A program made the translations under genes and the position numbers. From assembly GCF_964355755.1 (NCBI RefSeq), contig NC_092671.1, positions 36,351,304 to 36,415,303 of the forward strand: a DNA stretch of 64,000 bases, in the 5' to 3' direction. The notes below the pieces were generated by a model. The model was given only the letters and a program-made list of their open reading frames with translations, had not been told where the DNA came from and ran no database searches. Positions 55,501-56,377 of this stretch are shown one piece after another (position 1 is the stretch's first letter; each line of letters begins with the position of its first letter). Source of the stretch: Antedon mediterranea. Lineage: Eukaryota > Echinodermata > Crinoidea > Comatulida > Antedonidae.

Positions 55501-56298
55501 ATTGTCTATTACATACCTCCATGTGCAAAGAATGTTCCATTCCAATTTGTCTTGTCGTTGTAACTTACAGCAATACGGCCACCACCACCCCCTCCACCTG
55601 TAGAATCACCACCTGTTGCTGATATGCTTCCATATCCATCAAACTCCTCACACTCTATCCACACTGAGCCTCCTGAACCACCACCAGAGCCATCTGTAAC
55701 AAAACACAAGTGATATGTTTATTTAAAAGTATCACTGTAAATATCAATTTTAACCTATAGTATAATAGTACTAATACTCATCTAGTTAGTAAGGTTAGAT
55801 GTTTCTACAATTGATGGCAGAACTCCATCCAGCTCCAACTCTTGTCTTAAATACTTTGTCCTAAAGTTATTTTGAATGACATTTTGTAGTCTGTCTCTCA
55901 TTTTCCTCTCTATTAAACCTTTTCTACATCTCTTCATCCAGTTATCCTATTCGATCATATAATATTAATATTCATCATATTTTTTATTAGAATGAATTGA
56001 TTGATTGATTGATCACTTTATTTCAGAATAAAAATTCCATATATATAACAAACAATACAAAATCACACTAAAATAGATAGATTGTAACAGATAGTTTGTA
56101 GTACACCTAACAAGATCATTTTCACTATTCAAAATTCTTATTGTCAAATCATACCAGATGTTGTTTCACCATTGGCTGATATGCGGCCATCAAGGATCAT
56201 GTGACGAGTAGCAACATGAAGGGCACCTCCTCCGCGCCCTCCAATATGTGTACGAACATACGCATTCCTATATGGCTCTTCTCCAAATTCAAGATTTC
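183..56298 (-). CDS. Giant multi-exon gene: glycine-rich repeat / EGF-like extracellular protein (partial, both ends missing)
   Basis: I joined 63 exons by finding a GT donor and AG acceptor at each edge and checking that the split codons match. All 62 junctions keep frame (35 phase 1, 22 phase 0, 5 phase 2). The result is 33,211 coding bases, or 11,069 whole codons without a stop. From N- to C-terminus the protein has about 22 glycine-rich modules of roughly 375-435 residues, then about 11 compound EGF-like units, then a domain with GYEN, DNRF and GQPSKF motifs. No membrane segment, signal peptide or polyadenylation signal is visible, because both ends lie outside the window. The repeats look like stacked beta-strands with glycine turns, as in beta-helix adhesins, so a secreted or cell-surface structural or adhesive role is inferred. 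I do not recognise the gene. The exon chain is seen directly; a boundary between two genes inside it cannot be fully excluded without transcripts. Confidence 0.85.
298..783 (-). other. Intron 62
   Basis: AT-rich intron of 486 bp. I see no gene or recognisable repeat in it. Confidence 0.8.
784..978 (-). CDS. Exon 62: first half of a GYxN / GQPxxF domain
   Basis: After a short link with two cysteines (ACVEECHVGQG), the exon encodes VVNCVESVSNGTGYTVWFGY, then ENDNEHNVYIAIG. This matches the start of a domain I know mainly from bacterial secreted proteins: a strand, FGYxNxN and an I-x-G turn. Donor gtaagt, phase 1. The family memory has not been checked against a database. Confidence 0.88.
1205..1501 (-). 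CDS. Exon 61: last EGF-like repeats
   Basis: It encodes CVCYPGFSGEVCERC, YAGDMCEKC and CKCYKDEENGFWTGASC. Cysteine spacing becomes less regular than in exons 56-60. Donor gtaaga, phase 1. Confidence 0.9.
1527..1652. mobile_element. MITE family A, copy 1 (degraded)
   Basis: It carries the family's internal motif aatatggtagtgatatg twice, gggcacatcacattttttt and a damaged right end (tagacaaggctt). The left terminal repeat is lost. Confidence 0.6.
1785..1947. mobile_element. MITE family B, copy 1
   Basis: About 163 bp with terminal inverted repeats tggttcccactag / ctagtgggaacca and inner repeats of (a)cgcaacgcaag type. A second, inverted copy lies at 17242-17412. This copy ends next to the splice donor of exon 60. 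The transposase family is unknown. Confidence 0.75.
1958..2347 (-). CDS. Exon 60: EGF-like repeats
   Basis: It encodes PPSCVNCTDGWIGGHC, CVCDACYSGLEC, CIAGFKGEMC and CKPGYRGDDC. The donor gtaagt (1957-1952) lies about 5 bp from the end of an inverted-repeat transposon. Phase 1. Confidence 0.92.
2610..2753. mobile_element. MITE family A, copy 2 (intact)
   Basis: Perfect inverted ends of about 33 bp starting gctctgtctacactatcaaa, flanked on both sides by TTA. A 3-bp TTA target duplication fits the PIF/Harbinger superfamily, which is an inference. This is the best-preserved copy in the window. Confidence 0.8.
2818..2973 (-). CDS. Exon 59: single EGF-like repeat
   Basis: It encodes GPDCSYRGC, CTGHGVC, CICESGWIGSGC and CTDDCNNRG. 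Symmetrical phase 1; acceptor tttgcag, donor gtaact. Confidence 0.9.
3092..3817 (-). CDS. Exon 58: EGF-like compound units
   Basis: It encodes two more units: DCPGEPDCNGRGNC with SGWMGVACE, and DCPGDPDCNGHGVC with DNGYTGYAC. It ends inside CDQAWWG at a gtgagt donor, phase 1. Confidence 0.92.
3912..4997 (-). CDS. Exon 57: EGF-like compound units
   Basis: A 1,086-bp exon with about three compound units (CECYPKWAGDVC, DPPYIGDACE, DPGWMGPACE) and intervening CSGHGEC and CSGRGSC repeats. Acceptor attcag, donor gtaagt, phase 1. Confidence 0.92.
5210..8801 (-). CDS. Exon 56: end of last glycine-rich module and start of the EGF-like array
   Basis: The first third encodes GDKSGLITIG, YGGPGGGAV, GGGSGGSLWVDG, GGGGAGGRISAY and GGDGTLCFSG, that is, the last module. 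From about 7720 leftwards it becomes cysteine-rich: single EGF-like repeats (CSNHGTW, CNGNGVC, CSGHGMC), then five copies of a compound unit with DCPGxPxC, PPxCxNC, WMGPxC, SGxCxC and DCSGHGxC. CxC-GW-G--C endings are typical of EGF/tenascin-type repeats. Acceptor tttag, donor gtatgg, phase 1. Confidence 0.94.
9004..9290 (-). CDS. Exon 55: last GGR and GTLY boxes before the EGF region
   Basis: It encodes GVGGGSGGRVGMY, LAGGTGTAFGGPGTLY and VDNLNRD, ending SFKV at a phase-0 donor (gtatgt). The intron position before the GD box is conserved again. Confidence 0.88.
9632..9791 (-). CDS. Exon 54: module core
   Basis: It encodes NGVVSADGNNG, YGGGGSGGSINIDA and GRGSISCNGGNG. Acceptor tttacag, donor gtatgt, phase 1. 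Confidence 0.87.
10100..10233 (-). CDS. Exon 53: module start
   Basis: It encodes VPYGSFINP, GSGGGGSTGGSGGGAINI and LSGK. Acceptor ctatag, donor gtacat, phase 0. Confidence 0.87.
10455..16646 (-). CDS. Exon 52: 6.2-kb exon with five tandem modules
   Basis: The largest exon, 6,192 bp without a stop. Five GD boxes at 16009, 14767, 13519, 12277 and 11029 are spaced 414, 416, 414 and 416 codons. Each module repeats GSGGGxGxxGxGGG, GGGSGGS-L-IE, NFTGHGEI-V-GGNG, GGAGGRIAIH, AAGTVYVEE, VDN, GDRTGQLHLR, VESISNRTEAPCS, ITGVHDLYIE and STAQTALVE. Modules 3 and 4 resemble each other closely, so recent duplication is likely. A single Cys (APCS) and several N-glycosylation sequons recur in each. Confidence 0.95.
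16878..17174 (-). CDS. Exon 51: strand and Gly/His link
   Basis: It encodes ISEIILRYKSLV, GRGPGAGQGEQPG and GTGAGHGGFGGG. Acceptor gaacag, donor gtaagc, phase 1. Confidence 0.87.
17242..17412. mobile_element. MITE family B, copy 2 (inverted relative to copy 1)
   Basis: Same terminal repeats as the copy at 1785-1947 and high similarity over its whole length when reverse-complemented. It lies in intron 50. Confidence 0.75.
17592..17858. mobile_element. Inverted-repeat element, 267 bp
   Basis: About 50 bp at each end are inverted copies: aactttcaataaa and tacgttttggctatt at the left, their complements at the right. The middle is richer in G and C than the surroundings. It is probably a non-autonomous DNA transposon; the family is unknown. 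Confidence 0.55.
17919..18267 (-). CDS. Exon 50: GDRSS box
   Basis: It encodes LGDRSSLFNIQEDQTFYIE, VYLPSDFRIIG and LNGRLTGVYNLTV, the GD to 'L-GRLTGV' part of a module. Donor gtaagg, phase 1. Confidence 0.88.
18494..18849 (-). CDS. Exon 49: module core to spacer
   Basis: It encodes HGKIEAKGGTG, GGGSGGRIAIHV, GGGTGTIYVEE and FEELTLQNN, then a phase-0 donor (gttagt). The intron falls at the same place as introns 26 and 36 relative to the GD box. Confidence 0.88.
18850..19308 (-). other. Intron 48
   Basis: 459 bp, AT-rich. A 62-codon plus-strand reading frame is present (19063-19251) but has no homology or context. Nothing else is recognised. Confidence 0.7.
19309..19530 (-). CDS. Exon 48: module start and core
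   Basis: It encodes FGSIYQPIFGGSAGGSG, RGGGRIRIL, LDGIINVNADDG and GGGSGGSTWITT. Symmetrical phase 1. Confidence 0.87.
19792..19966 (-). CDS. Exon 47: strand and Gly/His link
   Basis: It encodes TAEFFEIYVTDFYLEPGALL and GAGHASFGGSG. Acceptor atgtag, donor gtatga, phase 1. Confidence 0.86.
20258..24240 (-). CDS. Exon 46: 4.0-kb exon with three modules and a partial fourth
   Basis: Uninterrupted 3,983-bp frame. GD boxes at 24167 (GDKSA), 23042 (GDGSG), 21842 (GDRSG) and 20630 (GDFTA) are spaced 375, 400 and 404 codons. Repeated boxes include GGGSGG, AHTA/AQTA, LPETLYVIG and GTVYLQ. Acceptor attctag, donor gtgagt, phase 0. Confidence 0.93.
24526..24755 (-). CDS. Exon 45: GSIF box and spacer
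   Basis: It encodes FKGDITCYGAGS, GAAGSIFVKT and an acidic end (EAEDFDMDTLLVE). The split Asp codon from exon 44 fits; donor gtattt, phase 1. Confidence 0.85.
25108..25288 (-). CDS. Exon 44: module core
   Basis: It encodes GNIIVNGEDG, GGGSGGGVYITA, GAGKLSANGGKG and GAGGRIALHVQNE. Donor gtaaga, phase 2. Confidence 0.88.
25480..25678 (-). CDS. Exon 43: Gly/Tyr link
   Basis: It encodes GTGAGYGGYGGYDR, WYGSMEHP, GSGGGSASGAGGAGGGYL and LLLQG. A module start; acceptor ttttcag, donor gtaaaa, phase 1. Confidence 0.86.
25722..25785. mobile_element. Fragment of a CAGTGGCAT-ended repeat
   Basis: It begins cagtggcataacgtag, like the element at 42667-42785, and runs up to the donor of exon 42. No right end is present. 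Confidence 0.35.
25788..26140 (-). CDS. Exon 42: strand region
   Basis: It encodes FNMIIGANQKVTLSSVG, YRLASLVVENHGQLTL and VHPGATIDLTGGGEP, the second half of a module. Acceptor tttcag, donor gtaagt, phase 0. Confidence 0.87.
26443..30445 (-). CDS. Exon 41: 4.0-kb exon with three to four modules
   Basis: Uninterrupted 4,003-bp reading frame. GD boxes sit at 30263-30277 (GDRSG), 28958-28972 (GDLTG), 27785-27799 (GDNTG) and 26591-26605 (diverged), spaced 435, 391 and 398 codons. Each module has YGS-P, GGG-GG, HG-F-SHGG and GGRIAL-type boxes. Acceptor ttcaacag, donor gtatgt. The modules here lack the introns present in exons 1-40. Confidence 0.93.
30696..30857. mobile_element. MITE family A, copy 3
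   Basis: It begins gctttgtctacactatcaaa and ends gtttgatagtgta. The internal unit gatatggtagtgatatgtcc is repeated in tandem three times. Confidence 0.7.
30956..31155 (-). CDS. Exon 40: end of shortened module
   Basis: It encodes GAIDVSGGNS, GAAGGFVSII and NGAAGFIYIE, a diverged GGRIAI / GTVY pair. Acceptor catag, donor gtatac, phase 0. Confidence 0.82.
31156..31719 (-). other. Intron 39
   Basis: 564 bp, AT-rich, between exons 40 and 39. I see nothing recognisable in it. Confidence 0.75.
31720..31808 (-). CDS. Exon 39: 89-bp core exon
   Basis: It encodes GCGGAGGSIWIEASLVFINT, the GGSI strand of a shortened module. The split Arg codon from exon 38 matches; donor gtattt, phase 1. Confidence 0.82.
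32100..32271 (-). CDS. Exon 38: Cys-containing link
   Basis: It encodes GRSGSCASCNTAEVPAGGGA and LENRGQISA. The link has four cysteines (VTCSE, SCASC, KCTN), unlike most modules. Acceptor tttgtag, donor gtacat, phase 2. Confidence 0.82.
32570..32760. promoter_or_regulatory. CpG-dense block in the longest gene-internal intron, possible internal promoter
   Basis: About 15 CpG dinucleotides fall in roughly 160 bp (gtttgtcgcgcgtg, gacgcccgcgac), in an otherwise CpG-poor intron. A TGACGTCA (CREB/ATF consensus) lies at 32658-32665. It is upstream of exon 38 in the direction of transcription. Promoter activity is a guess; a GC-rich transposon remnant is the alternative. Confidence 0.25.
33031..33164. 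repeat. 134-bp direct repeat, copy 1
   Basis: Almost identical to 33430-33563: both run from aataggtcaataaatagcct to gtattcgctcaaat with a few mismatches. Confidence 0.85.
33430..33563. repeat. 134-bp direct repeat, copy 2
   Basis: Second copy of the repeat at 33031-33164, with 399 bp between starts. The pair could be long terminal repeats of a very small element or a local duplication. Confidence 0.85.
34424..35063 (-). CDS. Exon 37: 640-bp exon, second half of a module
   Basis: It encodes MTWLSYSDF, IKGGAHVAIEPGVESVEI, SRYGSIHIGS (a GD box without GD), ISGTLEGTTDLSV and GGFINLDYGG. Followed by the longest gene-internal intron (2.15 kb). Donor gtacag, phase 1. Confidence 0.86.
35112..35269. 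mobile_element. MITE family A, copy 4
   Basis: It begins gctctttctacactat, ends tagtgtagacagagc and has the internal ggtagtgat motifs. It lies in intron 36. Confidence 0.72.
35364..35566 (-). CDS. Exon 36: GGRIAV and GTIF boxes
   Basis: It encodes GGGGSGGRIAVY, GGRSSVEPGAAGTIFW and a phase-0 donor after HPNE (gtagtt). Confidence 0.86.
35778..35904. mobile_element. MITE family A, copy 5
   Basis: It begins gctctgtctacac and ends gtgtagacaaagc. It is shorter than copy 4, with part of the left arm missing. Confidence 0.7.
35971..36024. repeat. SINE tail fragment
   Basis: It matches the 3' part of the SINE at 39722-39864 (cctcac...ttcagtacatcactgggc). The tRNA-like head is absent. Confidence 0.4.
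36079..36201 (-). CDS. Exon 35: module core
   Basis: It encodes GTIQANAGNG, GGASGGSIYI and GFGTLQSNGGNG. Symmetrical phase 1 exon of 123 bp. Confidence 0.86.
36564..36759 (-). CDS. Exon 34: Gly/His link
   Basis: It encodes GRGSASAGSGHGGMGG, AYGNLFHP and GGGIFKLVSD. This is a module start; acceptor tttttag, donor gtaata, phase 1. Confidence 0.85.
37140..37368 (-). CDS. Exon 33: strand region
   Basis: It encodes ENLILHGGSTVIVEGEGEGG and LTLEVFEFV. Two phase-0 donors three bases apart are possible (gtggtg and gtgcgt). I chose gtgcgt, which fits the consensus better; the alternative removes one Val. Confidence 0.78.
37679..37860 (-). CDS. Exon 32: strand region
   Basis: It encodes PRLMWGVLLYSQAELY and FGVTVTLEGIV. 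A GT 16 bp upstream was rejected, because only the donor at 37678-37677 (gtaatt, phase 2) keeps frame with exon 33. Confidence 0.8.
37945..38160. repeat. 11-bp minisatellite
   Basis: About 19 copies of attatctgacc, with aacatt and tcatt variants, in intron 31. The unit is not a multiple of three, and it lies between splice sites, so it is non-coding. Confidence 0.93.
38344..39083 (-). CDS. Exon 31: nearly a full half-module
   Basis: A 740-bp exon with GYGGSGG, RGDIFYP, GGGSGGTVFVM, GQGVISATGG, GGGAGGRIAIH, GGAGTVVL, TWILPSMD and GDSSGIVHVGP. It spans boxes that occupy four or five exons in exons 1-6. Donor gtaatg, phase 0. Confidence 0.88.
39487..39601 (-). CDS. Exon 30: short strand exon
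   Basis: A 38-codon exon (NWIKIDANTEIEIDPAG) at the end of a module. It runs in frame between exons 29 and 31; donor gtaagt, phase 1. Confidence 0.78.
39722..39864 (+). repeat. tRNA-derived SINE
   Basis: It has an A-box-like tagttggttagga and a clear B box, gggttcgaatc, spaced as in a tRNA, followed by an AT-rich body and the tail cagtatatcaccgggcag shared with 35971-36024. The cloverleaf is not intact, so it is not a functional tRNA gene. Confidence 0.6.
39898..40029. mobile_element. Fold-back element
   Basis: Inverted ends taccgtaaaacctcgaaaag and its imperfect complement, with the palindrome aagcccatgggctt in both arms. It could form a long hairpin. Confidence 0.7.
40203..40397 (-). CDS. 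Exon 29: acidic strand exon
   Basis: It encodes FFLTNVDIL, then an acidic run (DFDKDEEDDENRFP) and LDQSLQIHPGGKIE. The donor is gttgat, weaker than the others; phase 0. Confidence 0.8.
40398..41024 (-). other. Intron 28 with microsatellites
   Basis: It contains a (TA)n run at about 40470-40508 and (AAGT)n at about 40865-40905. The rest is unremarkable. Confidence 0.8.
41025..41134 (-). CDS. Exon 28: short strand exon
   Basis: It encodes VTYLGDVKHATYKIDGAL and ELTIGQG, the 'G-L-GV-x-L-I' part of the module. Acceptor gttcag, donor gtaagt, phase 0. Confidence 0.83.
41233..41302 (-). pseudogene. Decayed partial copy of exon 27
   Basis: 70 bp match 41405-41474 inside exon 27 with six mismatches (about 91% identity). 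The copy still reads without a stop through the GD-type box (LDGHGSGMLHVAPS), but it has no matching splice phases. It sits immediately downstream of exon 27. Confidence 0.8.
41324..41549 (-). CDS. Exon 27: GDGSG box
   Basis: It encodes LDGDGSGMLHVAPS and STLSLPRG. Acceptor ttatag, donor gtatag, phase 1. A 70-bp diverged copy of its middle lies in the next intron (41233-41302). Confidence 0.86.
41672..41938 (-). CDS. Exon 26: GGRIAI and GTIY boxes
   Basis: It encodes EVGGGGSGGRIAIH, AGGPGTIYV and LTIDNDGRG, then EDDNM at the phase-0 donor (gtaaca). Confidence 0.86.
42287..42537 (-). CDS. Exon 25: cysteine-rich insertion in the glycine-rich region
   Basis: After KMQVIGGDG the module breaks off into about 70 residues with 12 cysteines (CVPCCNQC, CTQCKC and others), then resumes in exon 26 with the GGGGSGGRIAI box. 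It does not match the EGF spacing of the C-terminal array. It may be a small disulphide-bonded insert; I do not recognise the fold. Confidence 0.82.
42667..42785. mobile_element. CAGTGGCAT-ended MITE
   Basis: 119 bp with inverted ends cagtggcat / atgccactg, GC-rich inside (aggggcccagagctc). A related fragment lies at 25722. The superfamily is unknown. Confidence 0.6.
42818..42971 (-). CDS. Exon 24: LDG / GGSSGG core (no ATG)
   Basis: I read it in frame between exons 23 and 25: GGGVVILT, LVDGHILANG and GGSSGGSILINAQ. There is no methionine in it. Acceptor atttag, donor gtaagc, phase 1. Confidence 0.85.
43126..43346 (-). CDS. Exon 23: Gly/His link
   Basis: It encodes GWGPGHGDAPG, GASYGGMGG, LSYGSFITP and YGSGCSNSG, a module-start link with one extra Cys. 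Donor gtaagt, phase 0. Confidence 0.86.
43649..43961 (-). CDS. Exon 22: module second half
   Basis: It encodes FGVENLEISYGSTL, SFEILSGGSVV and GGARFTSSYIEIR. Acceptor cttag, donor gtataa, phase 1. Confidence 0.85.
43962..44588 (-). other. Intron 21, possible degraded transposon
   Basis: Short inverted motifs ccccattaga (about 44036) and tctaatgggg (about 44325) may bound a 300-bp element. To the right lies a distinctive stretch (cactggggtaacccctactt) that looks like dispersed repeat sequence. Neither is certain. Confidence 0.35.
44589..44855 (-). CDS. Exon 21: GDYTA box
   Basis: It encodes TWVTLPELHD, LLDIGGYAHLELEA and IRGDYTATVHCG. Phase 0 at both ends. The GD box again carries RGD. Confidence 0.85.
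45086..45304 (-). CDS. Exon 20: GGRMAL and GTVY boxes
   Basis: It encodes ANGGEAQYDGGGGGGGRMAL and GASGTVYLK. Phase 0 at both ends; acceptor gtgtag, donor gtattt. Confidence 0.86.
45431..45753 (-). CDS. Exon 19: module link and core
   Basis: It encodes GASHGGSGG, LAYGSFTAP, GSGGGGTG, IEGTVSVNG, GGGSGGSIFIV and GSGKLE. Two AG acceptors lie close together; only the one at 45754-45755 keeps the frame with exon 18. A MITE starts about 20 bp further upstream. Confidence 0.87.
45776..45948. mobile_element. Fold-back MITE next to the exon 19 acceptor
   Basis: About 173 bp. Ends aggtttatcacaaat / atttgcgataaacct, with longer inner arms around gggtttgggag and ctcccaaaccc. It is an almost complete hairpin. 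Confidence 0.75.
46123..46234 (-). CDS. Exon 18: module strand region
   Basis: A 112-bp exon encoding VFGGGTLSTTNLHLDVDEVI and KGRISADFEG, the last strands of a module. Phase 0 in, phase 1 out. Confidence 0.82.
46402..46547 (-). CDS. Exon 17: module strand region
   Basis: It encodes MINIDGTATQTLDFHSINI and GRYIQ. Phase 1 in, phase 0 out (gtattt). Confidence 0.82.
46635..46675 (+). repeat. Poly-T / poly-G tract
   Basis: A T run followed by ggggcgggggggggg and aggggtgg in intron 16. It could form a G-quadruplex on the plus strand, the template for the gene. Confidence 0.7.
46729..47358 (-). CDS. Exon 16: GTVY to GDRTG boxes
   Basis: A 630-bp exon with GGPGTVYLH, WLIPSDRS, IIDELHVYG and ARGDRTGRLNVG, so it covers half a module. 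It contains an RGD tripeptide inside the GDRTG box. Acceptor tgttacag, donor gtaagc, phase 1. Confidence 0.87.
47579..47758 (-). CDS. Exon 15: module core
   Basis: It encodes GGGGSGGGVWIEA, GDGVIDASGGDG and GAGAGGRIAIYY. Symmetrical phase 1 exon with no methionine start. Confidence 0.87.
48126..48374 (-). CDS. Exon 14: Gly/Ser module link
   Basis: It encodes GSSGAGYGSNGG, GFFTTPNEIGSDGG, GAGRIFINV and DGIIDATG. This is the start of a new module; phase 1 at both ends. Confidence 0.87.
48621..48729 (-). CDS. Exon 13: short module spacer
   Basis: A 36-codon exon (LHFVNVSIEPSAL, SKLLLSHG) joining the strand region to the next glycine link. Donor gtaggt, phase 1. No initiator methionine is present. 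Confidence 0.78.
49021..49251 (-). pseudogene. Fragment of a LINE (non-LTR retrotransposon) reverse-transcriptase C-terminus
   Basis: A 76-codon open frame contains LPTIQQTYEKRVL, DHTHPLNKYY and RSGIRLR. This is the order of motifs at the end of some LINE ORF2 proteins (Y-RxL-KA, DpsHPL, SGRRyR). The end is short of the usual N-R--S--P motif. It is a dead fragment inside intron 12. Family recall is from memory. Confidence 0.5.
49585..49775 (-). CDS. Exon 12: module second half
   Basis: It encodes short strands such as ERLTIST, FNINHLDVKTFGDMYI and TLNVRSGAK that match the end of a module. Donor gtaagt, phase 0. Confidence 0.83.
49776..50182 (-). other. Intron 11
   Basis: 407 bp with a short (AAT)n run near 49935 and an 8-bp inverted pair agcgccat / atggcgct, possibly the edge of a dispersed repeat. 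Confidence 0.5.
50183..50408 (-). CDS. Exon 11: GDTHG box
   Basis: It encodes KGDTHGWMTIRNSQTF, a diverged GDRTG box, then SDITLPTVLDCKQVDL. Acceptor ttttag, donor gtaatt, phase 1. Confidence 0.84.
50409..50923 (-). other. Intron 10
   Basis: 515 bp, AT-rich, with T runs near 50480 and 50680. Nothing recognised. Confidence 0.75.
50924..51082 (-). CDS. Exon 10: acidic spacer
   Basis: It encodes a hydrophobic strand (VYLNELTIWI) followed by an acidic tail with ESEEENS and TEDEEIQDFEFEE. Phase 0 at both ends, in front of the GD box of exon 11. Confidence 0.8.
51462..51603 (-). CDS. Exon 9: divergent module spacer
   Basis: A 47-codon exon containing THVSGD and VIHTPDFVDTSG, without glycine boxes. 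The frame from exon 8 (GA|A) is kept. Donor gtaacc, phase 0. Confidence 0.78.
51918..52407 (-). CDS. Exon 8: glycine-rich module with Tyr/Thr-rich insert
   Basis: It begins GGGSGGRMAMY, GAGTVYIED and LLVDNG, then departs from the module into a Tyr/Thr/Ser-rich stretch (YYYDTTYTTYSGVTTATT). Donor gtaagt, phase 2. The insert is specific to this module. Confidence 0.85.
52620..52784 (-). CDS. Exon 7: glycine-rich module
   Basis: It encodes MRIEGDLHANG, GAGAGGSILAY and GSGRLQVNGG. Acceptor aacttag, donor gtatgt; phase 1 at both ends. Confidence 0.87.
52982..53212 (-). CDS. Exon 6: Gly/His module link
   Basis: It encodes APGSGVGSG, GGAHGGRGG, YGSLYQP and GSGGGYGSSG. This is the link that starts the next module: a GHG-like turn, then YGS-x-P, then GSGGG. 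Phase 1 at both ends. Confidence 0.87.
53213..53608 (-). other. Intron 5
   Basis: 396 bp. The motif agaggcgct occurs twice (about 53280 and 53334), which hints at a small repeat. No gene. Confidence 0.6.
53609..53937 (-). CDS. Exon 5: module second half
   Basis: It encodes FELPPRLSL, INGTLADIVDF and a run of short hydrophobic strands equivalent to the 'LPxxxxxxGxxTxLxGxLxGV' and 'GxLxxxxLxL' parts of other modules. Donor gtttga, phase 1. Confidence 0.85.
54062..54180 (+). repeat. tRNA-derived SINE fragment
   Basis: It has agtggagcggtagcttggta (A-box region) and gtgttcaatcctgacc (B box), spaced as in a tRNA. It differs from the SINE at 39722. Not an intact tRNA. Confidence 0.5.
54296..54474 (-). 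CDS. Exon 4: GDRSG box
   Basis: It encodes FYGDRSGVIHIGQNQTV, the best-conserved box of the module. Acceptor ttgtcag, donor gtacat (phase 2, an Arg codon is split). Confidence 0.86.
54519..54643. mobile_element. MITE family A, copy 6
   Basis: It begins gctttgtctacactatcaaa and has the inner gtgatgtgcccatatatgga. The right end is rearranged (tagagctttagacagc). Confidence 0.65.
54731..54860. mobile_element. MITE family A, copy 7
   Basis: It starts within the left arm (catcaaactttatgtg) and ends aactagtttgatagtatagt. About 90 bp from copy 6 in the same intron. Confidence 0.65.
54951..55189 (-). CDS. Exon 3: GTIY box and divergent spacer
   Basis: It starts inside a split Gly codon and encodes GGSGTIYLQ, then a divergent spacer ending WLWHDLDDYYFDE. 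Donor gttagt, phase 0. This phase-0 intron shortly before the GDRSG box recurs in later modules. Confidence 0.85.
55517..55693 (-). CDS. Exon 2: glycine-rich module core
   Basis: The exon encodes GGGSGGSVWIE, GYGSISATGG and GGGGGGGRIAV, three successive module boxes. Acceptor ttacag, donor gtatgt; phase 1 at both ends, so this is a symmetrical exon. Confidence 0.88.
55694..56154 (-). other. Intron 1 (within the window)
   Basis: 461 bp, AT-rich. Contains a short gattgattgattgatc run. Nothing else recognised. Confidence 0.75.
56155..56298 (-). CDS. Exon 1 of the visible chain: glycine-rich module
   Basis: The acceptor reads tttctag and the donor gtatga (phase 1). It encodes GGRGGGAL and LDGRISANGE, the strand and 'LDG-I-ANG' boxes of the module. 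The first two bases complete a codon begun in an exon beyond the tandem array to the right, so this is not the first exon of the gene. Confidence 0.85.
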
Positions 56299-56377
56299 CT
56301 AGAAAATTAAATTTAATGTGATAAATAATCAACATTTTTATATATGCACTGTATTTTAATACATATTCAAATATGAA

